Origin: Lepidurus packardi
Lineage: Eukaryota; Arthropoda; Branchiopoda; Notostraca; Triopsidae
NCBI GenBank assembly: GCA_023053545.1
Contig: JAKZAN010000203.1
Coordinates: forward strand, 1-64,000
Reading direction: 5' to 3'
DNA: 64,000 bases
The position numbers were made by a program, and so were the translations under genes. Every line of letters starts with the position of its first letter. Within the stretch, counting starts at the first letter, position 1. Shown here piece after piece: positions 23,940 to 35,267 of this stretch. A model generated the notes under the pieces. The model was not told the origin of the DNA, searched no databases, and worked only from the letters and a program-made list of their open reading frames with translations.

Positions 23940-25252
23940 TCAGAAAGTTAAAGTTTGGCTGTCCAACTTTATTGTTCTCCCGCCGTACAGTTCCCCGATG
24001 TGTTATAGAGCCTCGGTCAGCTGAGATTACCGAGAAAAGTCTTCCTGGCTTAGCCCACTATGATAGCGCAGGACATGGTTTCGGGTGGGAGGGGGGTTCA
24101 TCTTTTCAGGGAGCATCTCGTTCTCACATATTTTGATGAGAGGCATCCAGCAACCTAGTAGACTGCCGTAGAATAGATTCATGATGTTCCTTATTTCGCC
24201 TCGATCGAACAGGTTCACCTAAACTCAATCGGATACCCATATTATGATGATTAAGAATAAAGTGATCATACCCTTTGGAGCTGTTCGACCCGATACTCGA
24301 AGAAGGGAATGGGGAAACACCTACGTGATTTGATGAGATCCAGAGTAGTCGTGTTAGTCATAATCAACATCGTGTGCGATGTGGCGAGCATGCCCAACAT
24401 GATGCCAACAAAAAACACTGTGAAGTTAGTAAACAGCCACAGAACAAAAAACCCGAACTCATGAGTGGAGAAAAAACCTTCAGGGAGATTGTAAAGGAAC
24501 CAGAAGTAGCGGTAACTGGCAATAGCATACTGGATGCAGCCTGTAGTCAGGTACATGACGAAGAGGTAGAAGGCGCGGTGGTTGCGGTACCCGATGCAGT
24601 TCTGAGACCACACGCAGTGATGGTCGAGTTTGTGGATGCAGGTGCCGCAACTGGTGCAGTGTGACACTCTCGGAAACTTGTAATTGTTACATTGCAAGCA
24701 TTCCTTCCCTTCAAGGTTGTAAACCGAACGCGAGTCAATTTGTTCACCTTGTCCGATTCGGGGAAAGTATTTCTTTTTCTATTAGAAGATATTGAGGGGC
24801 GCATTCGACACTCCCATGGTGTTGTTATAGCTCCATAGGCCCAGCAATACCACTGTCCAGACGAGGAAGTTGTTGAAGCGGAGTTCGAACCCGCTGTAGA
24901 TTGCAGCGTTGAAAACGTACAACTGCGTGTACCACACACAGCCCATTGTAACTAGACAATATATAATGATTCCTCCGCTCTTCTAGCCGTGTCCTGAATG
25001 CCTGTGCGGGGCACGCTGCTCGTGGCTATTATGGGATGAATGGTCATGATGGGAGGAACAGTTCTAGTGCTGATGGGCATTGCGGGTATCACGAAGAGAG
25101 TGTTAGACTTGGGAGGTAGTGACATTCTGGCTGGGAGGTGGGTTGATCATGCGTCTTCGTTCCTCTTCGTGGGGATCTGGGTAATTATTGGTATTGAGAG
25201 TGGGGCGGTGGATGGGGGGTGGCTGGGTTTCATGCAGATGGATATCTATCAT
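23940..25252 (-). CDS. DHHC palmitoyltransferase
   Basis: Two exons (25252-24272 and 24218-23940; 53-nt intron, phase 0) give 419 aa. The cysteine-rich DHHC domain is intact: CLQCNNYKFPRVSHC, CGTCIHKLDHHCVW, NCIGYRNHRAF. Two TM helices precede it and two follow. TTTLDLIKS stands at the TTxE site and VNLFDRGEIRNI at the NPFDxG site; the latter lies in exon 2 and supports the join. DHHC enzymes attach palmitate to cysteines of membrane proteins. The 110-residue N-terminus is unusually His/Ser/Asn-rich (HHDHSSHNSHEQ). I chose the most upstream in-frame ATG because the His-rich frame stays open; ATGs at 25150 and 24946 are alternatives. Confidence 0.88.
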
Positions 25253-25386
25253 AGGAGGAGTTGGATCTATTAATTCGATATGAATACAGACTGATAGTGG
25301 ATAGCTACTATTGTGGTGGCAATGTTGCTTATTTGGGTTCCAACGTGTTGTTTCTGTAGACTACTTATAAACAATCTCCTCGAAAA

Positions 25387-27033
25387 ATGAATAACCGCTT
25401 ACTCTTTTTGTTGGCTCTAGCTACCTGTCTCCTCCGTGCAGCCCCTCCTCTCAAACTAACTAAACAAACCTACACTTCCCCTGATGACCCCCACAATACC
25501 AAACTTCTATACCTTGCTGATTTGAATCCTCCCAAGATCTCTACTCCCCTGAAGCTTAAACTCGCTCTCACATCGAATCCAAGCTGGATCAGATCCAACA
25601 ACTGTACTTTGTGTTCGCCCGAGGACTCATCAAAAAAGTGTACCTAAAAGTGCAAAACCAAAATCGGAACAAATTCAAAGAGCCCAGGTCTTGTATGCGA
25701 TGCCAAGAAAAAAACATGTATAGCGAAAGGGTCTGACTCTAATGTGGACACTGAAGAGTTCGAGGGCAGTTTTGTTGAATTGGAGCTACATAATAAAGAC
25801 TTCCTGGTAACACGTGACCTAGTCGCAATAACTAAGTATAAAAAGACTAGTGATTCAGCAAGCAAATATTATGATGGCATCCTTAATCTTCTCAACTCGA
25901 CAGAGAATAACCTCTAGGAAAATTCTACCCACCAACTCAACGAGTTTAGCCTCGTGACCACTGCTGATGGATCTCGCTTCCTACTAGATAGCACAAGCAT
26001 TTCGGACTATGTTTTTCCGAACTCATAGGAAATTGAGGAGGAGTTATCCGAAGAAGGCGATGAAAGAGGCTTCCGTCTGAAGTCCATAGGCATCCTGAGT
26101 CAAGATAAATCTAACAACAAGGTGGTTGATGTGTAGGCAGGAATCGCATCACCTAGTCTAGAGGAAACTGGACTGCTTCTACCCGAGAGTGAATACTAGA
26201 AACTGCAAACTGCGATTACTGAAGTACTTGCGTCTGATGGTTCCCACGAGTGCACTTTTTCGGCATAGCAGTCTAATCTGTTGGTCTGCAAAAAATCAAA
26301 AGGAGGGGCAGTAGACAATAACTTCATCACCGCACAATTCATGGATAAGCTCCTAGAACTCACGACGTCGTCCTAAAAACACCTGTACCTTTCGATGGAA
26401 GCTCTTGTCCTTGATAAATGCACAAAGTCAGGTTGTAGAATCGCTATCGCCAAGCACTCGGAGCCATATGTCAGGCTAGGCGATGTTTTCCTCAACACCT
26501 ATGCCGTGGCCTATAATCTACCTGCAGGGACGATCAAATTAGACATGCTAAATAGTACATGGAGTAAAAAGATATAGGATTTACGCAAGGCAATTGAGGA
26601 AGTCCCGAAATAGGAATAGCCGGAAAAGAAGAACACATAATAAGTGGTCAAGAACACAAGTCGAAGCGTCAGATCGCAGAAAAGACAAGCTCGCCAAAAG
26701 CAAGAAGCAAAGAGCCTCCCTACTGAGGAAGTAGCAACAGGATTTTTTGGCTCTATTTGGTGGCTTATAAAGTCGATGTTTAAGCTCATCTTTATGTGTG
26801 CTCTGATAGTCCTTGTGTTTACCCTCTGGCAGAACTTCGCGGACTTCAAGGCATGGATCAAGGATGTTTTCCTACGACCCGTGAGCCTGAAATACCGCAG
26901 GGTCGGCAATGAAGGATATAGTAACGCTCCTGATGAGGATAATATCGAGCCTCTGCCGCAATTCGTCCAGGGATATGATGCAAAAAATGGCGACAAGGAG
27001 TTCTGGGAACAGGACTCAGTCGAGGGAATATGA
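25387..27033 (+). CDS. Pepsin-fold (A1) membrane protein lacking both catalytic Asp
   Basis: A single exon of 548 aa. A signal peptide (residues 1-19) is followed by a pepsin-like chain: a LTSNPSWIRSNNCTLC segment where active enzymes read DTGSSxLWV, a flap-like FEGSFVELEL, LEETGLLLPESEYEKL where the second DSGTSLxLLP should be, and a clear C-lobe ending YVRLGDVFLNTYAVAYNLPAG, the family's ILGDVFLRxYYxVFD. One TM helix (IFMCALIVLVFTLW) and a ~65-residue acidic tail follow. Both catalytic aspartates are absent although the flanking fold signatures remain, so it is probably a pseudo-protease, perhaps a receptor or sorting protein. About 12 TAA/TAG codons are in frame. Confidence 0.72.
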
Positions 27034-27125
27034 AGGGCAATCCACATTCGACTCGTATCACGAGTGTCGCTTTTAATAATTTTACATAGCAGTAAAGAAG
27101 TGGTGTATATAAAGATCCATGCTCA

Positions 27126-28349
27126 TCAATCCATTAGATATTTGAATCTGCGAGGGTGCGCAGCCACAGACTGGTGCCTCTGCAGTCCGTAGTTGTTGTA
27201 GCTGCTCGTTTTTCTGGTCTAAGCCCTGTCATAAGTGTGGAGCCGTTCCTCCAGACGGAATTAGCTCACTGGGTTCAACGAGGGGGCTCGCTCTTCATAC
27301 GTTACTTTGTCGCAGCTCAGAGCTCCTTCTCGGCTCCTTCTTCTATAAGACGGTACTTAATGAGATCTGTTGTAGGTGGGCCGAGATGGTCCTGGGTCTA
27401 ACTGCACTCGTTCGCTGATTCTTTTTTCCGCATAGGTTAGGTTTCTTTCTCCAGGTTATTTCACAGTTCGATGTGGTATCGTTTCTGCAGACGTATGCGC
27501 GTACTCACGCTTGTATCCTTGGGTAGTATAACTGGGTCTTTGCTATTGGAGGATCCTACGAGCCATGTTGCTGATTTCCGGACTGCCCTTAGCCATCACC
27601 AATTCATAAGCACGCCGAAGTTCATCGTCGATAGATTGGGCAGGATGATTGACAGTTTTTTAGGGACTATGAGCTCCGGCTGTGGGGCGTAGAAGATCTT
27701 TTCTCAGTCGACTGATGGAAGGATTATGGGGCAACTAGTCGTAGCTCTACAATAATTTATTGGTGCTTCGCTTGGGACTTCTGTTAGGGCTTCGCTCATA
27801 AATCCCAGATATCTCTTTACGGTCAGAAGGACACACCTTTCTGTTTGTGTTGTTAATAAGCTCCAGAAAAGGCGATAGGTTTTTGCCTGGATCTCCTCTC
27901 TGTACTCCAGACCCAGCCATCTTTCTGCCGGATTCCTTATTGTTGGGTGGACTTGAGTGTTTACTATCCACGGGAGTTCGCAGATCTATGACAGCTGCAG
28001 GTTTTTTCTCAGCAACTGTGTCCATGTTGACAAATCTGCTGACTTTTTACTTGAGACTGGGTTTTATTTTGTCCTGCTGCAGGATTTTAAGTAAGGCCTC
28101 AAAGATCTTATCCTTGAGCATGGACCGGTACTGTGCAGTCACGTACACATTGTTGGAAACGCGATCCAGAAGAGTGGCATGGTTATCGGAAGCCAGCACT
28201 TCGACATCGACGACCTGTTGGCCAATTTTGAGTTGGATAGAGAAGAGGACTTCTTAAGTTTGGAAAGGGGGGAAAAGTGCGGGTGTCTTGTCGTTGGGTT
28301 GCTTGGGGAGTTGCCTCCTGGGAGCATATTGTGCGTTCCAGAGCTTCAT
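27126..28349 (-). CDS. Unknown 407-aa protein, disordered C-terminus
   Basis: A single exon runs from ATG 28349 to TGA 27126. Residues ~30-110 look folded (VLFSIQLKIGQQVVDVEVLA, AQYRSMLKDKIFEALLKIL) and carry alternating strands then helices. The remainder is basic, Ser/Pro/Arg-rich and probably disordered. Around ten in-frame TAA/TAG codons occur. I do not recognise the family. The N-terminal fold followed by a low-complexity tail is common among centrosomal and ciliary proteins. Confidence 0.62.
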
Positions 28350-28563
28350 GGTACTGCTGTGATTTTGGTGGGTTGATTAATGGGATTATCTGTGATGTTT
28401 GCAATTAAATTTTAACGTGAATAGGCTATTAAAATTTGTTAATTATCATGCAATAATGCCCTTCATCTATCATTCGTAACCACATTCCATACTTTTATAC
28501 CATAGCTGAAAACCATACTTTAGTGTTTCCTTCATTATTAGAATCCGTATACTGTCTGTTCTA

Positions 28564-29946
28564 TCAATACCTGTTGCGTGGTCCCACGTACATCTGACCT
28601 GCCACCACCCGCGGACTCCCCCGTGGTTTGTTCGTGTAGTCGCTCGAGTTCGTATGCCCACTAGCCGCGTATGGAATCGTGCGCTCTTGTTGGATAAGTT
28701 CTAGAGCTTTTTTACGGATTCGATCGAAGTCAGGGCTGCGGTCTATGTGATTGAGTAAATAGAATAAAAAGCTGCTTAATACAAGTGGGTGAGGAAAAGT
28801 CCCCCATATGTTGACTATCCGGGCGGTTCTTGCTCGTTTGATTTGTTGGCATGCGCCGTTTCTACTCATGCCTTGCCAGTTTTTGGTATAGTTCTTATGA
28901 TACAAAACTGCTCTTCCGACCATCGTAAAAACCGGATTCTGCGACTGGCCTTGTAAATGCCTGTGTCTATTTCTTGTCCAGCCGCATGCTATCTTGTGCC
29001 AACTGTCTGCCAAGCTTATTACGATGCACATAGCTATATCCCGACTCTTCAGTCTTATCGTCATTGATTACCACATTTAAGCGCTGCGAAAATACATGGG
29101 ATCGTTTCCCTTAGCCATGACCTAACACACTCGCTGCGCTAGCAGTAGGATTCAGAACTGATGCTGTGCGGCTGTAGTTGAATTCGTGATGCTGGGGCTT
29201 TTCTCTTTACTTCTCCTTTTTTTTTAGACGCGCATACTGATTCAAAATTGTGACCATATCCAGATCCTCGAAGTCGCATATCAAGTGGCTTACAACGTCC
29301 TCGTTGGCCCACTACTGACTGGGTTGTTATGGATCATATTCCAGGCAGGTTGGTGATACGATGCGGGCCATGCTGCGGGGATTAGGTTCAGGTTGCTAAG
29401 GACGCGAAGATTCAGGGACCTGATAGATATCGTGTATAGTTTCATCAAAGCTGCGATTTCTAGAATCCTGACGCTCATGGTTTTTGTTGTCTTCTTCATT
29501 TCCAGCGGCGTGGATAGAGTCCAGGAAACAGCTGGACATCTCAATATTTTGTTAGTTGTTAATCTCCTGCAGCTTTTGGCGGAACTTCTTGTGTCTTTTG
29601 AGTCGTTTAGATATGAAGGATCGCGGGATGTGGTGTGCGAGGGTCGGGACTTCAACAGGCCATGTCTGTTGCGGGTGATGAATTTCTGGGGTGATGGGAA
29701 GTAAATACCTGCGAGGAGAACTACTCTTTCTGGGACCTAGTCGATTTCATAGTACCTTTTGAGGAACTCTGCGTGAGAATCCAGATAGCAGTACTATCGA
29801 AGGGCGTAGAGTTCGGTGGAGGGGTGGAAATCGACCATATCGTTGATAGCCTTGGAAAAGAAGAAGTTGAAGACGGGGTCATATTTTCTGTAGAGGAGAT
29901 CGTTGGGGTGGGCACAGGGCTGTTATGCGTGGGTCCGAAGGTGCAT
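28564..29946 (-). CDS. Unknown 439-aa protein with a 23-nt intron
   Basis: The proposed exons are 29946-29709, 29685-28783 and 28742-28564 (introns of 23 and 40 nt, both phase 1). The N-terminal ~85 residues look helical and folded (LLYRKYDPVFNFFFSKAIND, LDSHAEFLKRYYEIDEV). The middle and end are charged and low-complexity, ending GQMYVGPRNRY. Both joins remove frame shifts and unite good coding segments; the terminal exon is only reached through the second intron. A 166-aa open frame at 28564-29064 without internal stops overlaps the locus, and only its last 59 codons belong to the gene. The first ATG in frame is used; the frame is open further upstream without one. Confidence 0.6.
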
Positions 29947-30120
29947 GATATTTTAGTAGAAGAGGATACTCGGCTGGAAAATTGACTATGAGGGAAGAGA
30001 AATAAAAACAAAAATCAATTCATGCTTTTACGATCAAATTAATTTAATACGATTAGTCGATTCGCCAAAATACTCCCTAGCCCTTTAGCCATCGCCTATC
30101 ACTTATCATCTGCACTATCT

Positions 30121-32134
30121 TCATGTTAGGTAAGCGGGTGTTGACTGCCCTCCGCTGTTGAAACTACTCAGATGGCCTTTGCGCTGTCCAGGCTTTATCG
30201 ACACCACCATACCAGAAATCTTGATCTGGTCCAGCTCGCTAGCCAAGTTACCGACTTCCACCTCCAACAGACTGGTGTTGACGCGGTGCTTGCCTGTCAG
30301 TCCACCGAAAATGTAGATCTTGTTGTTAACTGTAGTTGCTGCATGGTCCGAAATGCCCCTAGATATTCCAAACGGATAGTCAATTTGAGGGAAATATGGA
30401 TAATGGATGATACTCGATGGTTGGCTCGTCGATGAGCAGGTCAGGACGGTACCAAGTTAGATTGTACAGATTGAGGATGAAAATATCTTTGAGGATTTCG
30501 TTACTGGCGCCTCGACCACCGATGATCACGATACTCATGATCTTGGTCAGAAGGCTCATGGAGTGCTGGATGCGGGCACAGGGTTGCCGACCTTCTGTTT
30601 TGGCAAGGATCCACTTAATGGGCACAATCTCATTGCTAGTGTTCTGTTCTACCTTGAGGACGCGGACCCCTTCAGGGAGCACCCCGTTGTTATCTTTCCC
30701 ACCGAAACAATAAATGCCGTCTTCTAAGATATTGGCTCTTTTCTTGTTGTCGATTTCTAGTGTGCTAATAATCTTATGGTAGGCGATGCCAGCATCTTCC
30801 CGTTCCTCTTCCCCAGGAAATGCCACCCGGAACACCTTATGGTTCGATTGGCTCAATAGATTAGTGATTGTGACTAGGGTGTTGTACTACTACTTTTAGT
30901 TTATTCCTCCGTATATGAGTACGTTGCTGCCTATCCTCACGCTAGAATGGTACCTGACGCCGTCAATGAACTTCACTCTCGTCCACTCTTCTTTTTCTCC
31001 ATGAAAGCCGAGCAGCTCAGCCGAAAACAGCCTTTTCTTCCCCATCAGATTTATGCTCATGCCTCCGATGAAGTACATGCTGCCTTTGTACTCCTCGACG
31101 GTCTGGCCAACCTTAGACAACCGAGGAATATAATCGCCTTTGTGTCTGACTTCGACCCAGGTTTTCTTAGAAAAGTCGAATCGATGCAGCAGAAAAGAAT
31201 GGTTGTCGTAATCAGAAGTGTAGCCTCCCACAAGGTAGAGATTCTTATCGCAGACTCCCAGCGACGCACCTTCACGGAAACCATGGAATTTCTGGAAACT
31301 GCGGTAACTGATCTTCGAGATCGCAGCGACATACTGAGTTTGAATTTTATCTGCCGGTTCCAAGATCTCGTGACCTTGTGTTTTGCAAATCACGGTGCTA
31401 TTATGCTCGATTATGGGAGATTACTGCATAGCAGACTCTCTATCGACAGTCCTCTACCGTTTTACTTGCGTGAAGACGCGACGATTGTTGCTTAGCATTA
31501 TCATGCGGTTAAAAATATTGTCTTCTTTGCTCATAGAATCATCTTGAGGTGAGATAACGGACCATTTACTAGAGCTTTTGGGGGCTGATTTCCTGAATAA
31601 ATTTGTCTAGAGCTTCTGGGGTTTGATCAGTCTCTTCAGCCTGAAGAAACTTTTGTTCATACTTTCCCTGACATTTTGGTTGATCGCCCATAGTTCATGC
31701 TTAGACTCTTTGAGCACATCCAGGAGCAGTTGTTTGCGATCCTTGCTGGTCCCCTCGTCATCTATATTAAACTCCGCCTTCCAAGGTTTCCGACTGTATG
31801 TAGTGTTTTAGAAGCAGAAAGACAAATCATTGGAAGGACATGAATTTTCATCCCCCGAAGCCTGCCTCTTGCCTTTTAATGAACTCAAATTCTTGATGCC
31901 GGCATCGTTTGGAAGGGTTTTTTGAGGGAGAGTCGAGATGTTACTAGGCTGAGTACTTTTTCGAAGGATATCTCGGACATTGCTTAAGGCCTGATCCACT
32001 TTCTTCTGTAGGGTGGGGTCTTTTAAAGATTTGGTGGGTTCCTTAGTGGTGTGGGGGTGATCGAGGGTCTTGCTGACACGTCTAAGATTAGGTAGAGGCA
32101 CATTCATGGCTTCAGATGAAGGGACTTTCTTCAT
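30121..32134 (-). CDS. Kelch-repeat protein
   Basis: Two exons (32134-30414 and 30358-30121; 55-nt intron, phase 2) give 652 aa. Residues 1-260 are charged and largely disordered. From ~270 there are about six kelch blades recognised by paired glycines: NLYLVGGYTS, SMYFIGGMS, NVLIYGGIN, GIYCFGGKD, VIIGGRG and KIYIFGGLT. Kelch propellers bind partner proteins, often actin or E3 ligases; no BTB, F-box or other partner domain is attached here. The intron sits inside a blade, and removing it joins PTIE to GISDHAATT, a standard blade start. Four TAA/TAG codons fall right after the IYGGIN blade. Confidence 0.83.
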
Positions 32135-32247
32135 TTTTAATTGGAAGAGGCACGGTAGAAAACTAATACTGAGTGTTAACACTTTCCAAAAATCGAAATA
32201 GAATCAGTATTCATCCAAAAACAAAATTGATCTGAACTCCCTCTGTG

Positions 32248-33932
32248 ATGAGCCTTAATGTATCCCAACATTTTGCATCTGAAAAGACCCAAACACCCTT
32301 ATCCGGCCACCAGACAACGGGCCTCGGTAACACCCAATCGCTTGTGACCTGTCTGAGTGGAGACTCACTCGATGGGTTTCGAAAGCATAGTCGTGGCAAG
32401 TCTGCAAAAAACAGAATACATCTGTTAGCCAATTTTTCAGAGTTCATCTAAGAACCCAAAAAGCAGGCACAAGATATTGTAGAACTTGATACCGACTACT
32501 TCGAAAAGGTGAAAAGACTGGCGGAAGGGTAAGAACCCTTTGCATCCACATTTTTTATGTCCCCGATTGAAGGTTCGATATGAAGTTCAACTGCAATGCA
32601 AAGCTCACAACATCAAGCCCAAGCAAAAAACATGGTTCGGTCTATTCTACGCACATGCCATGTACAACCTAGAAGAGTTCTTTGAGTTTCCTGGGTAATC
32701 TTTAAAAGAAGCTGAAGAACTTCAACGAAGTGGTGGATAGTGTTAAATAATCATCAAAAGCGTCGAAGGGGCGCCACAGCAAACACCTTTAAGCTTATGC
32801 ATCAGATAGCAAAAGACCACAGCATTTTGTGGCGAAGCAGAGTCGATCAAGTCTGTACCAGGAAGTAAGAGCCAAATCAAAGAACTTGCTCTTAGGCTAC
32901 ATCAAAGCTCACGAGAAGAAGTAGATATTCGAGTACTTTGACAGTGTGATTGAGCAATATGAGGCTCGAATGGCTGAGGTTCTGGCGTAAGCACAAACAT
33001 ATAAATACGCTGCATCAGAGCAGAAGCAGGAAACAGTCCGAGTAACCCTCGAGAAGGACATTCTTATCTAGAATCTAAAAAAATAGAAACAGAACCAGGC
33101 TGAATAGTTGACTAGTCTCAAGGCGTCTGTCAAAATGCTTCAACAAACCAATGACTCCATGGCCCATTTCGCGCATGAATACGAGATGATGAAGAAGGAA
33201 ATGCCAGGGTTCACTTGCACTGAGCTGGTGCGCAACTACCACAAAGTCTAAAGCTTGTGTTTGGGGCACCAGGCCGAAACAGAGGGCTCGATATAGAGGA
33301 AGTATGAGGACAAGATGTCGTCCCTCAGCAGAGAGATATAGAGACTGAATAGAGAAATATCTACTATAAGGAAATCCAATCAAGTATTGTCACAGGAACA
33401 TGAAAAGCACAAGATATTCGAGATGTTGGGCGACGATGACGAGCAAATTACGATACGTGCCCAAAAGGATCTCAAACAGATACAGAGCAAGATCTTCTAG
33501 CTGTACAACGAATGGGATGCTAAATATGATTAAGGTCATAAGACTCTGATCAAATAGCTACAAGGGACGACGAGCTACTCCTTTGAGTAGATGCTCGATC
33601 AAATATTCTACTTCAAAGACAAACTGTCGACTGATACCAAACTCAAGGACTTTTTCAGAAAGGTCTTGGCTGGCATCCAGCGAATTCGCAGAAAACTCTT
33701 CCCCGCGTAGGCTAATTCAAAGCTGGATCCCGAAAAGGTCTTGACCCAGATCTAAGAATACATTAATATGTGTATCCTGTCGTCCAAGAATCCTCGTCAG
33801 AAGGGCAATAGAATCATAGCTACCTAGAGTGTACGTAAGTCAAAAAGTCCAGTCTGTTCGACTGGCACCACGACTCCGCTCAGGAAAAACCCTCTCCCCA
33901 GCTAAGACTAGGACACGAAGTATCTGATCTGA
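32248..33932 (+). CDS. Coiled-coil protein dense in reassigned codons
   Basis: Two exons (32248-32528 and 32573-33932; 44-nt intron, phase 2) encode 546 aa. After a Ser/Lys-rich N-terminal third, most of the chain is long coiled coil (ENLKKEKQNQAEELTSLKAS, IERKYEDKMSSLSREIERL). A C-terminal helical block and a Ser/Thr/Pro tail follow. I count 22 TAA/TAG codons, almost all at acidic heptad positions. In the standard code no ORF above about 100 aa would remain. It is likely a structural protein of cilia or cortex, by analogy only. Confidence 0.72.
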
Positions 33933-34014
33933 AAAGACACCATTTTCCGATAATATCAAAATAGATATTAATTACTACGATGTACAAAACGCTCCAAGAC
34001 AGAAGGTCATGATG

Positions 34015-35153
34015 TCACTTTCGGTTACCGGATGAGGCTCCTTTGTAGCCACCCATTTTCTTTTGAAGAGATATGAGGATACCTTCGTCCTGCCTGTATT
34101 TGGGATCGAAGTTCGTAGTATCTTCGGCAGTCAGATGCTGATACTTAGACTGGCCTTTCTTACCGAAATTGTTGGCTCTCTTCTGCAGGATCTGAGGCAG
34201 CAGGGATTTGTCTTGCAGTTCCATAGGAGTGGGTAGATTGTAGTTTCGCTTGAAGACTTCGTCCTATGAATCTTGATAGAAGGCACCCTTGTGGTAATAC
34301 TTCTGCATGAACAAGTATTTCGTAGTCTCGGTTTGCTCTGTAGACGAGGATCCGAGGAGTTTGTTTTCGAGGAGTCTCTCCTCGTCAGTCAGGGCCCTCC
34401 TACGTTCGATTTCTGACTTATGGAGAACATGCTTCTGCCGTTCTTCCTTGTTCTTCCTAATCCTTTTCAGCTCCCTAATTTTCCAGAGTTCATACTATAC
34501 AGATTATTGTGGGTGAACGTTCGATAAATTTATAAGAGAAAGTGTACTTGCAGAGGTTAATCGGTAGTGTCATCATCATCTGGCATTTCGGCTTTATCCT
34601 CGTCGGAGTCGTTTTCGTCCTCGTCGGCTGCCCCCTCCCCTTCGGCCTTGAGTGTCTCGTTGAGTATCAGCTTGGTGTTGAGTCTGTTAATCTTGATTTT
34701 CCTCTACTATTCCTGCATTCTCCTCTCGTGTTCTTCTTCCTGGTGCTTGATAGTCTCCCGCTCGTCTTTATTCACAAAAACTGGTTTCAAGAGTACTCGC
34801 TGCTGGTCCTCACTTTCTTCTTCTGATTAGGAATCATTCTTCTCGTTCTTCACTGCTGTAGGATCATTTAGGACTGTTAGTGGCTATTGCTTAGGAACTG
34901 CGGCCGGGACCTTTTCGGGAACTAAGGGGGCACGTTGGAGGTCTATGACTATGTGTTGTTATTGTGGATTGTCTACGGCAGACTATTGCTATTCTCTCTG
35001 ACGCATTCTGAGAAGGAGTGCTCTGCGGGAAGTAGGGTCAACCTCTTGGACCTGTGCTGGACGAGGCTGGGGTTTTTATCGGGAGCGAGATCGTTCCCTT
35101 TACGGGGCTTTGGGGGCAGATACTATGACTGACTTCTTGATTTATCTCTTCAT
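34015..35153 (-). CDS. MFAP1: MFAP1, spliceosomal (Prp38-associated) protein
   Basis: Two exons (35153-34548 and 34494-34015; 53-nt intron, phase 0) encode 361 aa (human 439). The first part is charged with RRALLLRMRQREEQ, then comes the family landmark KPVFVNKDER. A long Lys/Glu helix with YELWKIRELKRI follows and then RRALTDEERL. The conserved C-terminal block has QKYYHKGAFYQDSEDEVFKR, ILQKRANNFGKKGQSKYQHL and EDTTNFD. MFAP1 joins the spliceosomal B complex with Prp38 and Snu23, a sensible household gene where almost every gene has tiny introns. The TAG inside QDSEDEV aligns with an acidic position of the animal protein. Confidence 0.92.
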
Positions 35154-35267
35154 AATAGCCTGACTATGTTTACAAAGGTTTAATATTATTAGCTAAGAAC
35201 CATTTGCATCGATAGTGCATTTTCATTTGAAACCTCAGTCTTCACACTCAGCTCTACTCCCAAACTC

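Noticed and set aside
28564..29118. Minus-strand open frame of up to 184 aa without internal TAA/TAG/TGA
   Set aside because: Only its last 59 codons are coding. The true frame upstream is a different one that joins here through a 40-nt intron and carries many acidic TAR codons.
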